Shown here in pieces: positions 22,270 through 32,261 of a stretch of 64,000 nucleotides of DNA (position 1 is the stretch's first letter; every line of letters begins with the position of its first letter). The notes beneath the pieces were generated by a model. That model saw nothing but the letters and a program-made list of their open reading frames with translations. It was not told the origin of the DNA and made no database searches. The position numbers and the translations under genes are program-made. Location: the NCBI GenBank assembly GCA_905250025.1, contig CAJNOJ010000237.1, positions 90,586-154,585 of the forward strand, given 5' to 3'. This DNA is from Adineta ricciae (taxonomy: Eukaryota > Rotifera > Eurotatoria > Adinetida > Adinetidae).

Positions 22270-23565
22270 ATGAATTTTTGCGTTTCATTTTCAGAAACAA
22301 ATAATGACGAGCAAAGTCTATCAATATTGCAAAAGGCGATCAATTCTATAAAAACAATTAATCTTTTTCCATCAATTCCACCATCCAACGACGAACAGGA
22401 ACTTCGAAATCAACGAATTTCTACAAAATTATTTATCCTTGTCTTTATCGTATCATTATTCATCCTTATTCTATACAATTCAATTATTACAATAACAAAA
22501 ACAGAGATTAAGGAAACACCAACATATAAACAATATAAGGAATTAGACTCTAAATATTCGACAACACTTAATTGTCCATGTAAAAGGATCTTAATTGATT
22601 ATAAGGAAATTCTTTATGTTAATTTCACATTACATCAAGTATGTTCAAGTTTCTTCGTTACTCAAGATTGGTTCAAATATATTGGTGTTCACGATGGTTC
22701 TGGTCATGTAGCTCATCAAGACTTTCGATTATTTGGTACATTGATATTTCAGGGACTGAAAGCATCTTGTGAGTTATCCAATCAAGCAATATCAAGCAGC
22801 TTGTTACAGTTTTATTCGAATCAATATGTCAGTGCAAGTATGACATCTTTGAAATTGTTTTCATTACAGATTAAAACATTTATCGATCAAGTTAAATCAA
22901 TAACAACAAACCATTTCCTTATTTCATTTGATCTAATAAGGCGTATAATTCAGAGCAATGATATATTTTCTGGGCGATTAACAAACTATGAATTTAGAAA
23001 ACAATTATTTAATGGAGCATTAACGGCTCTTCCTGACTCTTACAATAGTTGTCGTTGTCATACTACACCAACATGTACTGCAGAAGGTTTTATTTATCAG
23101 TATAATAGTTCAAAACAGTTATTTACTGTCCCGGGAATACATCGTGGTTGTTATATTGTCGAAGCACTTCTTCAATCTAATCTTAAGTGTTTCTATAGTC
23201 AAACGTGTTTGGATGACATTCAGTTTTACCTTAATCACTCCTCTCGAATAAATATCACTACTCTTGATTCATCATTACCAACGAACTATGCTATTAATTC
23301 AACGATAAAACAAATGATTAATAATTTAATGATCGAACGATGGATTTATAATGATAGACATGAAAATTATTATAATCAATGTGCACCAATCGAATGTATT
23401 TATAGTTATGAAACAAGGAATAATTTAGTTTATATATTAACAGCATTATTTGGACTAGTTGGCGGATTAATAACTGTTTTAAAGATTGTTATACCAAGAT
23501 TGGTAGCATTCATCAGATGGATTACGTTAAAATGCAAAAGAAGAAAAATTAATCCAATGTCCTAA
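22270..23565 (+). CDS. two-TM Cys-rich ectodomain protein, unit 3
   Basis: Third paralogue, up to 431 aa from the ATG at 22270. A strong acceptor (TTTCATTTTCAG, ending 22294) lies inside the first codons and in frame with the donor of unit 2 (intron 22122-22294, 173 bp). The residues before ETNNDEQSL are therefore probably intronic in the spliced form. The plan is as in units 1 and 2 (TM1 nearly identical at DNA level; CRCHTTPTCTAE, GIHRGCYIVEALLQ, CAPIECIYSY; TM2 VYILTALFGLVGGLITVLK). The C-terminus differs (RWITLKCKRRKINPMS), has no donor and ends the series. Confidence 0.75.
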   Translation: MNFCVSFSETNNDEQSLSILQKAINSIKTINLFPSIPPSNDEQELRNQRISTKLFILVFIVSLFILILYNSIITITKTEIKETPTYKQYKELDSKYSTTLNCPCKRILIDYKEILYVNFTLHQVCSSFFVTQDWFKYIGVHDGSGHVAHQDFRLFGTLIFQGLKASCELSNQAISSSLLQFYSNQYVSASMTSLKLFSLQIKTFIDQVKSITTNHFLISFDLIRRIIQSNDIFSGRLTNYEFRKQLFNGALTALPDSYNSCRCHTTPTCTAEGFIYQYNSSKQLFTVPGIHRGCYIVEALLQSNLKCFYSQTCLDDIQFYLNHSSRINITTLDSSLPTNYAINSTIKQMINNLMIERWIYNDRHENYYNQCAPIECIYSYETRNNLVYILTALFGLVGGLITVLKIVIPRLVAFIRWITLKCKRRKINPMS

Positions 23566-24064
23566 ACTGTCAAAACTTGACTTTTAGAGTTTAAAAAAAG
23601 TATTCAGTGTATAATTTTCAATAAAAACTCGAAACTGTAATATACCTGTGATATTTCATGCTTTTAATTGTGGATAAGTAGATGAGAGCATAGGTCTTAG
23701 ATAATTCTATTTTCCACACCCTCAAAATGCACTATCGAAAGAAAGAACGATGAGAAGAAAGCTAAAAGTGTACTGACGACACTTCTGACTTATCAGCACG
23801 TCTGGAAAATTTGTGTAAGAATAAATATAACGACAAATACATAGACGACACTGATCCTCGCTCTATGATCCGCGATTCAGAAGTTCTAATGAGTCAATTG
23901 ATGTTCTAATATACTTTTGTGCATTTTCAGCTGAAGATATACCAACAAAGATTGTTCTGCTCCTACTGCCCAAGTGCAAGTCTTTTAGGTATTTACCAAG
24001 AACACAGAAGAAAATATTTTGGTATGTGACTAGTTTCCAACATAGACGTTGGAAAAAAACAATA
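23566..24064. other. no gene recognised
   Basis: 3' flank of unit 3 (AATAAA near 23620) and AT-rich spacer. A minus-strand open frame at 23863-24210 overlaps the start of the next repeat and has no recognisable content. Confidence 0.45.
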
Positions 24065-24332
24065 TTAACCCTAGTACTATACCAACCAGGGTCCAAATGG
24101 ACCCTGTTATTGAAAAGCAAGAAAATACTGTAAAAATCTTTTTTTTCATGGATGGAAGCATGAAAGACATTGCGAATAATGTATAGTTGTCTCGTTTGAA
24201 AGAAATACATGTTTGATAGAATGTCATTCTACTATGCACATATTTTCCTTTCCTTTCTTATCATCAGTATTTATGAATAAATCAAACAATTTCTATCACT
24301 ATTCTCGATTTCTTTTCATGACTCAAGTATGT
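24065..24332. mobile_element. piggyBac-type MITE, truncated copy
   Basis: Starts with TTAA at 24065 followed by CCCTAGTACTA, the same end as the complete element at 26397-26941, and matches it closely for about 268 bases, up to a single N at 24333. Past the N there is no similarity. The right half is missing, either by deletion or because the assembly was joined here. Confidence 0.8.
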
Positions 24333-24333
24333 N

Positions 24334-24614
24334 AAAAGAAAATAGTTGTTAACCGTGTGATTTCGAGTGACATTCCATATTTGAAAGTTGAAATGACCAA
24401 GATTGACAATGATCAGAAGAGTTTAAACATTGAAGTCCAAGATAAGATTCAATTGGAATCGATTTTGAATGATAAGAATCACATAGATGAGAGGATTTAT
24501 CTGATAATGCCAATGTCACTAAGAATTCCATCGAAATTTTATTCAAATCATTGGATTTCAAACGACGCCATGTTATCGAAACTCCTCGATAACCAATATC
24601 TGTTAGATTTATGA
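24334..24614 (+). other. open reading frame of unknown nature
   Basis: An open stretch from the N at 24333 to a TGA at 24614, about 93 codons, reading NRVISSDIPYLKVEM and YLIMPMSLRIPSKFYS among others. No start codon and no family recognised. It may be the last exon of a gene whose upstream part was lost at the N. Confidence 0.25.
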
Positions 24615-24825
24615 TGCATTCAACACTAGACAAGAAATAAATGAGATTTAACAAAATATTCATTTCTTCTTTTATTCAAATTTAACCGCTTTTTTATTCG
24701 AGTTTATTCATCGAAAGCGAAGATTAGTTTTGTTCAGAGCCTCCAATCATGCCGTTTTCAACGGATGTATGTTGGGGAATATTTCTGACAAGAAGTAAAG
24801 GTCAAATTCAATTCGGAGTCGATAT

Positions 24826-25363
24826 TTAGCGATGTAAGAGGATATCGATGTTATTTGAATCAGATTTAGCAACAATAATATCAAGTTTAGAATCCAAGTG
24901 CACATCGATATCGACCACTATGTGTGACTCAAGAGCCCGTTGCGTAAGTGACTTGGTCAAGAAATGTGCCATTGCTTGCGTTGAAAAGAACTCCGACGTC
25001 ATTCCAACCGCGATTTGCAATGACAAGATCAGGTTTTGAGTCCATGTTAAAATCCGCTACTGCGATTGACTGTCGGTTCAGAGCAGTTTCATAAGTGACT
25101 TGATAAAAAAATGCATCAGTGAAATGAAAGGTGGAACCTATGTGATTATTTAGTAGAAGCGATATTTTCTGTTAGATCGAGAGATATAAATAATGAACTA
25201 TTTCTTTTGTCGTGTTTGGTTTATTAGCATGAGTTGTTATCCTCTCTAATAATATTGTTCTCGTTGGGTGTCGAAATTCAGTTATTCTTTTAAGGAGAAC
25301 TGCTTGGATAAAAATGCCGATAGTCAACATCGAGGCAATAAGAAATAGTAACATGCCGCACAT
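24826..25363 (-). pseudogene. FG-GAP/VCBS repeat protein relic
   Basis: Read on the minus strand from 25363: a signal-anchor stretch (MLLFLIASMLTIGIFIQAVL), a stop, then FG-GAP-like repeats. First AVADFNMDSKPDLVIANRG with VGVLFNASNGTFLDQVTYAT; then, after a frame change near 24930, VVDIDVHLDSKLDIIVAKSD and NIDILLHR. Secreted or anchored FG-GAP proteins, whose repeats form beta-propellers, are abundant in bdelloids. This copy is short, with an in-frame stop and a frame change, so it is broken. Confidence 0.7.
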
Positions 25364-26155
25364 TATCTTTTATTTTAGATGAAGACAATATCTAATACAG
25401 TAATAGTAATTAATATTATTTTCGTTAGTCAATACCATCTACATACATTGGAAACGTATTTCTCGACACCTTCGTTATTTCTGTCATCAAACAATATACC
25501 ACTTCCAATGTATTCATAGAACGTTTCGAGGTCTCAAGGATGAGTAATGATCCTCAGTGACTACGTTTAAATCTATCAAAAAGTGTTCTTGTGAGATGGT
25601 CTCAACCGATTTCAATATATGAGACAGAAAATTTTCCAGTTTCTAAATTTGATAATTTTTAACATTTCTTTTTTGTTCACGCTTCAAATTCTGAATAAGC
25701 ATCTCGATATTTCCTATACAAAAGATTTTAGCACCAAGATATTCGCATATATTAGTTCTCAAAGAACTGCGTTAACAAGTTATCTGATGTCCTTTATTAA
25801 AGGAAAATAAAATAAATGACAACAAAAACTGTCAATACAACGATGCAATTCCAGTTGAGCCAGAAATGCGCACAGCATTACCTAGAATGACAATGGAAGA
25901 GATCAAAGATAAATGAATGGAGGTTATCAAGAAGATTAAGATAAATTACCAAGTTATGAAGAAACGATCATTTTTTTAAAATCATCAATAACTGGAATGG
26001 CTTGTACGAATGAAGTTTGAAATAAACAATCAAATAAATTCGAAAAATTCTTTTTCTTGTTTCTCATTGCATATAAGACTAAACCGGCTACCAAATGAAC
26101 GTTGTTCGTTTTGTATAACAATTCACAAGTTCGACTTCGACTTGAATTGATTCGA
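25364..26155. other. no gene recognised
   Basis: AT-rich DNA with short open frames only (for example 25619-25810). No domain, repeat or splice structure found. Confidence 0.45.
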
Positions 26156-26396
26156 TCATAACCATTGCAGCTTGCAACTCGTAGACAAGTAAAAGACTTT
26201 ATTTGTCAAAACGTGCGTGGAAAATTCTGCTGATCCTTCATCGATTTGTTCCATAGTTGGTAAATATCGAGAATCGAAGCTTATGTTCGACGTTGTAGCT
26301 TCCACAACAGCAACATGAGAATAAATTCGTTTTTCTCTAATCTTCTTCCAAGTTGGATCGAAGTTCGATGATGAAGGACGAGGTAAGACTAACATA

Positions 26397-26941
26397 TTAA
26401 CCCTAGTACTACCATAGCCAGGGTCTAAATGGATCCTGTTATTGAGATGCTAGAAAATACTGTAAAATCTTTTTTTTTCATGGATGGAAGTATGAAAGAC
26501 ATTGTAAATAATGTATAGTTGTCTCGTTTGAAAGAAATACATGTTTGATAGAATATCATTCTACTATGCACATATTTTCCTTTCCTTTCTTATCATCAGT
26601 ATTTATGAATAAATCAAACAATTTCTATCACTATTCTCGATTTCTTTTCATGACTCAAGTATGTTCTATGGCGTTCTTCTTACGTCAAGTGACAGAAAAC
26701 TTTCTAACACATGCCGCGCAAATGTTCCGAGCCTGTATGAAAACAACATAGTATGAAACGCGTTTTTTGTATTAATTGTTCTAAATAAACAAAACCTATT
26801 AGTCTAGTCTTTTTTGATTGACTAATACTTAAAAACAACCCAGTTTTAATCAGACGCTTGTTGAAAAGAGAGAAAAAATATTTTTCTCAAAATGTATTCT
26901 ATTTTTATCGCTAAAAGTAGGCTAGGGAGTACTAGGGTTAA
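26397..26941. mobile_element. piggyBac-type MITE, complete
   Basis: 545 bp bounded by TTAA at both ends (26397-26400 and 26938-26941). The termini are inverted: CCCTAGTACT on the left and AGTACTAGGG on the right. The TTAA target and CCCTAG end are typical of piggyBac elements. No transposase, hence non-autonomous. It interrupts a minus-strand ORF. Confidence 0.87.
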
Positions 26942-27032
26942 GGATATGCATATATTCTTCCATATACTGGCAATTGTTTTCGAAAAACTCATTTCGTTTG
27001 TTAACATTTTTATTCCATAGAATTAAAGTACG

Positions 27033-27362
27033 TGTTATGGCACGTAATATGACGTACCATAAGATGATTCATGACATAGGGTCTTTTCCATATGTTCGCT
27101 CTCTTTCTTCTCTTATATACATATGATTACTATAGATATCACTCATTCGCAATCCTAATAGGGATTTCCCAAGGAGCTTCATCTAGATTTCTTTCCTTTT
27201 AATAACATCTTTGGAATTTTACAAGATTAGATGAAATCTATCTAGTATATTCTAACTAGGTGTGTGGCATACTATATAAATAGCTCTCGTCTTTTTATGG
27301 AAGTTCGTCTTGTTGTACGATTTTAAAATAAACTAGTTCTATCACACTATACGGACCTAACA
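27033..27362. mobile_element. solo LTR with 5-bp target duplication
   Basis: 330 bp starting TGTTATGG and ending CCTAACA (inverted TGTTA/TAACA ends), flanked by perfect 5-bp direct repeats GTACG at 27028-27032 and 27363-27367. It has promoter and polyadenylation signals in LTR order: TATAAATAG at 27275-27283 and AATAAA at 27327-27332. No internal retrotransposon region adjoins it, so it is a solo LTR left by recombination. The orientation implied by TATA and AATAAA is plus. Confidence 0.87.
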
Positions 27363-27460
27363 GTACGCTTGCGCCGAATCCGAGTCTGGTCTATAACTCC
27401 GTCCATTCCTACGTGTCGATGTATTTTTACATTACCTTTCGTTCTTTTTATTATACGAAT

Positions 27461-28373
27461 TTATAGGCGTATGTTCTGCATTAGAACGATGTAATTTTTC
27501 ATAGAAAGAAATAAGAAGAGGTGATTCCACCAGCACGCACATCTATCCCATCAAAATCGTCATAATGAGGATCTGAGTATGACTGTGACGATTTTTTTTC
27601 AGTCAGTGACGTATTTTGACAATTATATCATTTGATAAAGAATTAAGTTCTAAATTCTACACAAGTTCTCAGATGTACCTGAACGAAAAATACTCGAATA
27701 TAGTGTTAACTTTTTTTGATTTCAAATGATCGCAGGTATTACAATAACTAAAGACATAATGAAGAAATAGACAGATCAGCATTTTTCTTTTTATATTTAT
27801 GTTTAAAAATAACTTATCACATGAAAACATATACTGTGTTCTTTTTTTCCTTTCTGTACGTCGGACTTCCATCTTTTGTTATAAGACAGGACCATTTATC
27901 CATCGTGTTCTTTTCGCTCTTTGATTCCTTAATTCTTGCATTTTGAAATGATATGTGACTATATCGTTCTATTCATTTTCTTCGTTTTCCTCTTTCAATC
28001 ACCCATCTCTCTGTCTTACGGCAGAATACAAAATTGCGTACTTTTATATGTGAACGTTAGGTTGGAAAGAATAAACGCAAATACTTCTTCCATCAGTAAT
28101 TATCACATATATATGAGGATATGTATTCGTATCATACGTTCTTTTGTTTTTCTCTTTCTCTCGTTCTATCTTTTTGGACATAGATTTATTGCGCGGAGAG
28201 ACACAACATGACATTATTTTTCTCGTGATATTGTTGAAGTTTTTTCGAAAACATTAGCGATTGTCAACCTCTTCAATCCAAGTGGTTTCGTCGCCTGTTA
28301 TCATAACTGAGCTTAGTTAATCTATTGACATATATTGAATGAAATTTTCTTTAGATACTATCAAAACACACAT
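27461..28373. other. no gene recognised
   Basis: AT-rich spacer. A TTTTCTTTAG acceptor-like tract ends at 28354, twenty bases before the next start codon. Open frames here (for example 27936-28211) are low-complexity. Confidence 0.4.
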
Positions 28374-30962
28374 ATGAAAAAATCCACTTGTGAACTTCTG
28401 TCTGATGATTTCAGTCAGATTCTAACTTGCCCAGCACAACAACTCAATCCAGTTCGTCTCATGCGACCTGTTCTGGAAAATTTCTTGATCGTTTATTTCG
28501 ATGAACATCTTGATGAAAATGGTGAAGATTTCCAAAACACATTGACGCAATTACAAAATAAAGTCAGTGAAGTCGTTTTATTCAACGACATGGATATTTG
28601 TTTACAGTTTATGAACCAACTGCACAATGAAAAAGTTATTTTTATTATTTCTGGTTCTCACAAAGAAAATCTTGTTCCTGAGATTCATATTGTACCACAG
28701 GTCGATTCTATTTATTTGATCGGTACTAATTCAACCTATGATAAACAATGGAACAAAATCAATGGTGTCTATGACAATATTAGACCTCTTGTTGAATCTC
28801 TTTCCAAGATTGTTAGACAAGCCAATGAAAATAATGTTTCGATCTCATTTCAAAGTACGGGTCAAAATGAATCGGACTCTAATAAAAATCGACTGGAACC
28901 TACATTTATGTATACTGGATTGTTCAAGAAGGTTTTACTTGAAATGGATCATGATTCACAATCTCTCAATACGCTCGTCGCGTACTATCGAGAAAAATAC
29001 GCTGATAAATCGAAAGAGTTAGAATCGATTACTGAATTTGAAAAAGAGTATTGCCCTAATAAAGCGATTTGGTATTACAGTAAATCGACATTCGTCTTTG
29101 GCATGGTCAATCGTGCTCTTCGTTTCTTAGAAGGAGATCTTCTTATCAATATGGGGTTTTTCATTCGCGATCTTCATTATCAAATCGAACAACGTCATAA
29201 GGAATATATTTCCAAATCTGTTGATGAGAACCTTTATTTTTACCGTGGTCAAGGACTGTCGTTCAACGATTTTGAAAAATTGAAGACGAACAAAGGACGA
29301 CTTATGTCTTTTAATTGTTTCTTATCAACAAGTAGTGATAAAAAGGTTGGTAAAATGTATGCCGAAAGCAATTCAGACGAAGAGGGAATGTTTGGTGTTC
29401 TATTTGTAATTACCGTTGATCCAAAGATCAAATCAACACCATTTGCCAACATCGAGAGGGAAAGCAATTATCCAGAGGAAGCCGAGATTCTATTTTCAAT
29501 GCACAGTGTATTTCGCATAGAAGATATTGAGTGTTTAGATAAACGTCAACAAGTCTATGAAGTTCAATTAACGCTCACGGCTGATGATGACCCAGAATTG
29601 CGTCAACTATTCAATCAAATTGTTGAGGATATTAAAATGCCCACTCCTCCAACAAAGGAAGAGCTTCGAACATTATTATTATGGATTGGACAATATGATA
29701 CAGCAGAAAAATTTTATCTTGATTTACTTAATCAGTCGAAGCTATTAATTGACGAAATATATTGTTATATAAATTTAGGACGGATCAATGAAAGATTAGG
29801 TAAATATGATGCAGCTTTCGAATATTATGCGAAAGTCTTTTCCATTGTGATAAACGCAAGATGTTATAAAGCTGATAACTTTTTCAGAACGTATTACAAG
29901 GAGGTTGGCTCATTATATTGCGAAACTGGAGATTATTCAAATGCCTTGATCTGTCTTGAAAAATCACTAGATATTCACAAGAAATTGCATTCACTCGATA
30001 ATATTGAAGCGGATGATCACTACAACAACATTGGTATGGTTTATTATCATATGGGAAAATATGATGAGGCATTATCTAGATTCAATCAAGTACTTCTCAT
30101 TTCAAAGAAATTTCTTCCTCCCAATCATATAAATTTGGCTCATATTCATCTTAATATCGGTGCATGCTATGCGCAGATGCAAGATCATACTACGGCACTG
30201 AGCCACAACAAAATGGCAGTTAGCATTTTGGAGAAGGTGCTTCCAGACAACCATCCATCATTAGCGAATGCTTACAATACTTTCGCCGGAACGTATAAGG
30301 ACAATGGAAACGTTGAAGAAGCATTTATATATTATCAAAAAGCACTTCGTATTCATGAAGAAAATGGTAGTACCAATCGGCATGACTTTGCACCCATCTG
30401 TTTGAATTTAGGCAGAATGTATTTATATCAACATGATTATGACAACGCAATGTTATACTTGAACAACGCACTCATTATTTTTCAGCAAACATTGCCCGAA
30501 GGTCATGAATCATTAGCAGTGGTTTACTGTGCCTTTGGTGAAGCGCATTTGAATCAAGAAGATTTTGTGAAAGCCGTGTCCTATTACGAAAAAGCACTTC
30601 ATATCTACCAGGCATGTCTTTCTGATGATCATCCTAATTTAGCTACTGGTTATAAAAATATGGGTGTAGTATATTGTAGAATAGAGAAGTATGAGGAAGC
30701 ACTTGAATGTTTAGAAAAATGTCTGGCTATTTTAAAGAAGCGTCTGGGTGATAACCATTCGTCATTAGTTAGTGTTTGCATAGAAATTGCATATGCTTAT
30801 GAGAAGCAGGGGGAATATGGAATATCAATTATGTATTTGCAAAAAGCTCTCGGTATTCATCGAAGTTCTGGTTTACCTCCCTGCCCAGAGATGCGTAGGT
30901 TACTTCATCTGATTGAAACTTCTGAAACTTTACGATTACGCCTTGCTATCAATTTCAATTAA
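28374..30962 (+). CDS. ADP-ribosyltransferase-TPR protein (copy 2)
   Basis: Single-exon ART-TPR gene, 862 aa from the ATG at 28374; the frame extends upstream only through a TTG. It has the shared N-terminal domain at about residues 30-145 (LENFLIVYFDE, KVIFIISGSH, STYDKQWNKINGVYDN). The ART catalytic domain at about 170-400 has R291 in FYRGQG, S318 in CFLSTSS and E369-x-E371 in PEEAEI, all three parts needed for arginine-type transfer. About ten 42-residue TPRs run from about 430 to 840 (DDHYNNIGMVYYHMGKYDEA, LPDNHPSLANAYNTFAG). No signal peptide. The domain order is the same as in copy 1, with more TPRs. Role inferred as a cytosolic ADP-ribosyltransferase whose TPRs choose the target. Neighbours are unrelated transposon debris and a P450 relic. 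Confidence 0.9.
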   Translation: MKKSTCELLSDDFSQILTCPAQQLNPVRLMRPVLENFLIVYFDEHLDENGEDFQNTLTQLQNKVSEVVLFNDMDICLQFMNQLHNEKVIFIISGSHKENLVPEIHIVPQVDSIYLIGTNSTYDKQWNKINGVYDNIRPLVESLSKIVRQANENNVSISFQSTGQNESDSNKNRLEPTFMYTGLFKKVLLEMDHDSQSLNTLVAYYREKYADKSKELESITEFEKEYCPNKAIWYYSKSTFVFGMVNRALRFLEGDLLINMGFFIRDLHYQIEQRHKEYISKSVDENLYFYRGQGLSFNDFEKLKTNKGRLMSFNCFLSTSSDKKVGKMYAESNSDEEGMFGVLFVITVDPKIKSTPFANIERESNYPEEAEILFSMHSVFRIEDIECLDKRQQVYEVQLTLTADDDPELRQLFNQIVEDIKMPTPPTKEELRTLLLWIGQYDTAEKFYLDLLNQSKLLIDEIYCYINLGRINERLGKYDAAFEYYAKVFSIVINARCYKADNFFRTYYKEVGSLYCETGDYSNALICLEKSLDIHKKLHSLDNIEADDHYNNIGMVYYHMGKYDEALSRFNQVLLISKKFLPPNHINLAHIHLNIGACYAQMQDHTTALSHNKMAVSILEKVLPDNHPSLANAYNTFAGTYKDNGNVEEAFIYYQKALRIHEENGSTNRHDFAPICLNLGRMYLYQHDYDNAMLYLNNALIIFQQTLPEGHESLAVVYCAFGEAHLNQEDFVKAVSYYEKALHIYQACLSDDHPNLATGYKNMGVVYCRIEKYEEALECLEKCLAILKKRLGDNHSSLVSVCIEIAYAYEKQGEYGISIMYLQKALGIHRSSGLPPCPEMRRLLHLIETSETLRLRLAINFN

Positions 30963-31379
30963 AGAAGAACAATAGTATCAACTACGAAAACATTGGTCTT
31001 GATATATTATTTGATTGACAAAGTGTTTTCAGTTGCTTTTCCAAACATATTTTTCTAATCCATCATAATAAAATTGGAAAGGAAAATATTATTCCTGAAA
31101 GTGAATACAAATATTCATCGAACGTTCTCGATTCTTCACCTTAGTTGTCGAGTTCAACCCGATGAAAATTTGAGGGTGTGATAGTTGGTGGATATTTTAT
31201 ATAAGAGAAATCTTACCTTTTCAAAGATCAACTCATTAAGTAGGGTCCATTTCTGGATAAAATATCTAATGAACACTTATAGTAATCGAAGTTTTTGAGA
31301 GTCTTAAATTGATTCAGAGGAAAAAACATTCGTTTTACTTTCTATTAAATTATCTGTTTATCATTAAAGTGATGTCGAG

Positions 31380-31830
31380 GGAAATATTTCTCTTCTAGTT
31401 CATTCTGCACGAGATCGGAATCCTTCGATTACACTCGATGAAATAATTGAGACAATTGTTGAAGATCAGTTAGCACTGAACGACGATACTGTTGAAATAC
31501 TTATGTACACATTAATACTGGTAGCGATGCATCCGAATATTCAACATCAACTCAGAAAAGATCTCTTTGTATAATCGTCGATTTTATCTTAGCATTTTTG
31601 AACAATGTCAAATATATTGATCGAGTTCTTATTGAATGCCAACGTTCCTGAATAGTCAAATCAAGAGATCACAATCAGTGGTATACATATACCGAAAAAG
31701 ACGGTGGTGATAGTTGATGTCATGTCATTGAATCGCAACATCGATGCAGGGGACTAAATCAATTCGATTTTTGTCCTGAAAACTTTTTCCACCTGTCTCA
31801 TTTGCAACAATGAGATATCATTATTGATTT
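31380..31830 (+). pseudogene. cytochrome P450 relic
   Basis: A piece matching the P450 I-helix to J-helix region (ARDRNPSITLDEIIETIVED, then LALNDDTVEILMYTLILVAM, HPNIQHQLRKDLF) ends at a TAA near 31575. About 100 bases later comes the substrate-site/PERF region (ITISGIHIPKKTVVIVDVMS, LNRNID, then in another frame LNQFDFCPENFFHL). The order fits a CYP gene with the K-helix lost. No heme-binding Cys loop was found. The I-helix Ala-Gly is replaced, and frame changes and stops make it non-functional. Confidence 0.6.
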
Positions 31831-32261
31831 GTTAATAGACATTTTCGACGATGTCTTACACGTCATCAACTCTTTCTTGTTCATCGGTTAACTCAAAAAC
31901 AACTTCGATTGCCTCATGACATTAAACATATCAATGGTATAAGAAGATTTCGTTTACTATTCATTTATATTCTAAGTCAATCAGTACAATTTTGTCTAAC
32001 TGAGATACATATCCGTGACACTGATTTGTAATCTAGAAAATATCAACCTATCAATAATTTAAAGAGAAATAACGTTCGTTGAAGGAATCGCGTAGAAATC
32101 GTGTGTTCTCAATTCTGATTACTTTTTGATCATTCCGTATGTAGAGAATTTTTCGTTTTGCATATTATTTTATTTTCTGTTAATAAAAAAGGGTGGACAT
32201 ACGAGTAAGACAAAGCGATTTATTGTGCTAAGACTCGTTTTTTATGAAAAGAAGAGGAAGA
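31831..32261. other. no gene recognised
   Basis: AT-rich spacer between the P450 relic and the stop codon of the minus-strand gene. Nothing identifiable. Confidence 0.45.

Larger units (their letters stand above)
26156..27460 (-). pseudogene. unknown ORF split by a MITE and a solo LTR
   Basis: Minus-strand frame in three pieces: 27460-27363, 27027-26942 and 26400-26156 (stop). If the solo LTR with one target copy and the piggyBac-type MITE with one TTAA are removed in silico, the pieces join without frame change into 142 codons. Text on the two sides includes GVIDQTRIRRKRTLILW, NEFFENNCQYMEEYMHIL and NFDPTWKKIREKRIYSH; the last piece contains LPTMEQIDEGSAEFSTHVLT. No family recognised. The frame opens after a TAA at 27461-27463, so an upstream exon or the ATG at GMDG are possible starts. 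Confidence 0.5.

Noticed and set aside
22270-22294. ATG at 22270 as the certain start of unit 3
   Set aside because: A strong splice acceptor ends at 22294 within the reading. The start is kept as a possibility but not taken as certain.
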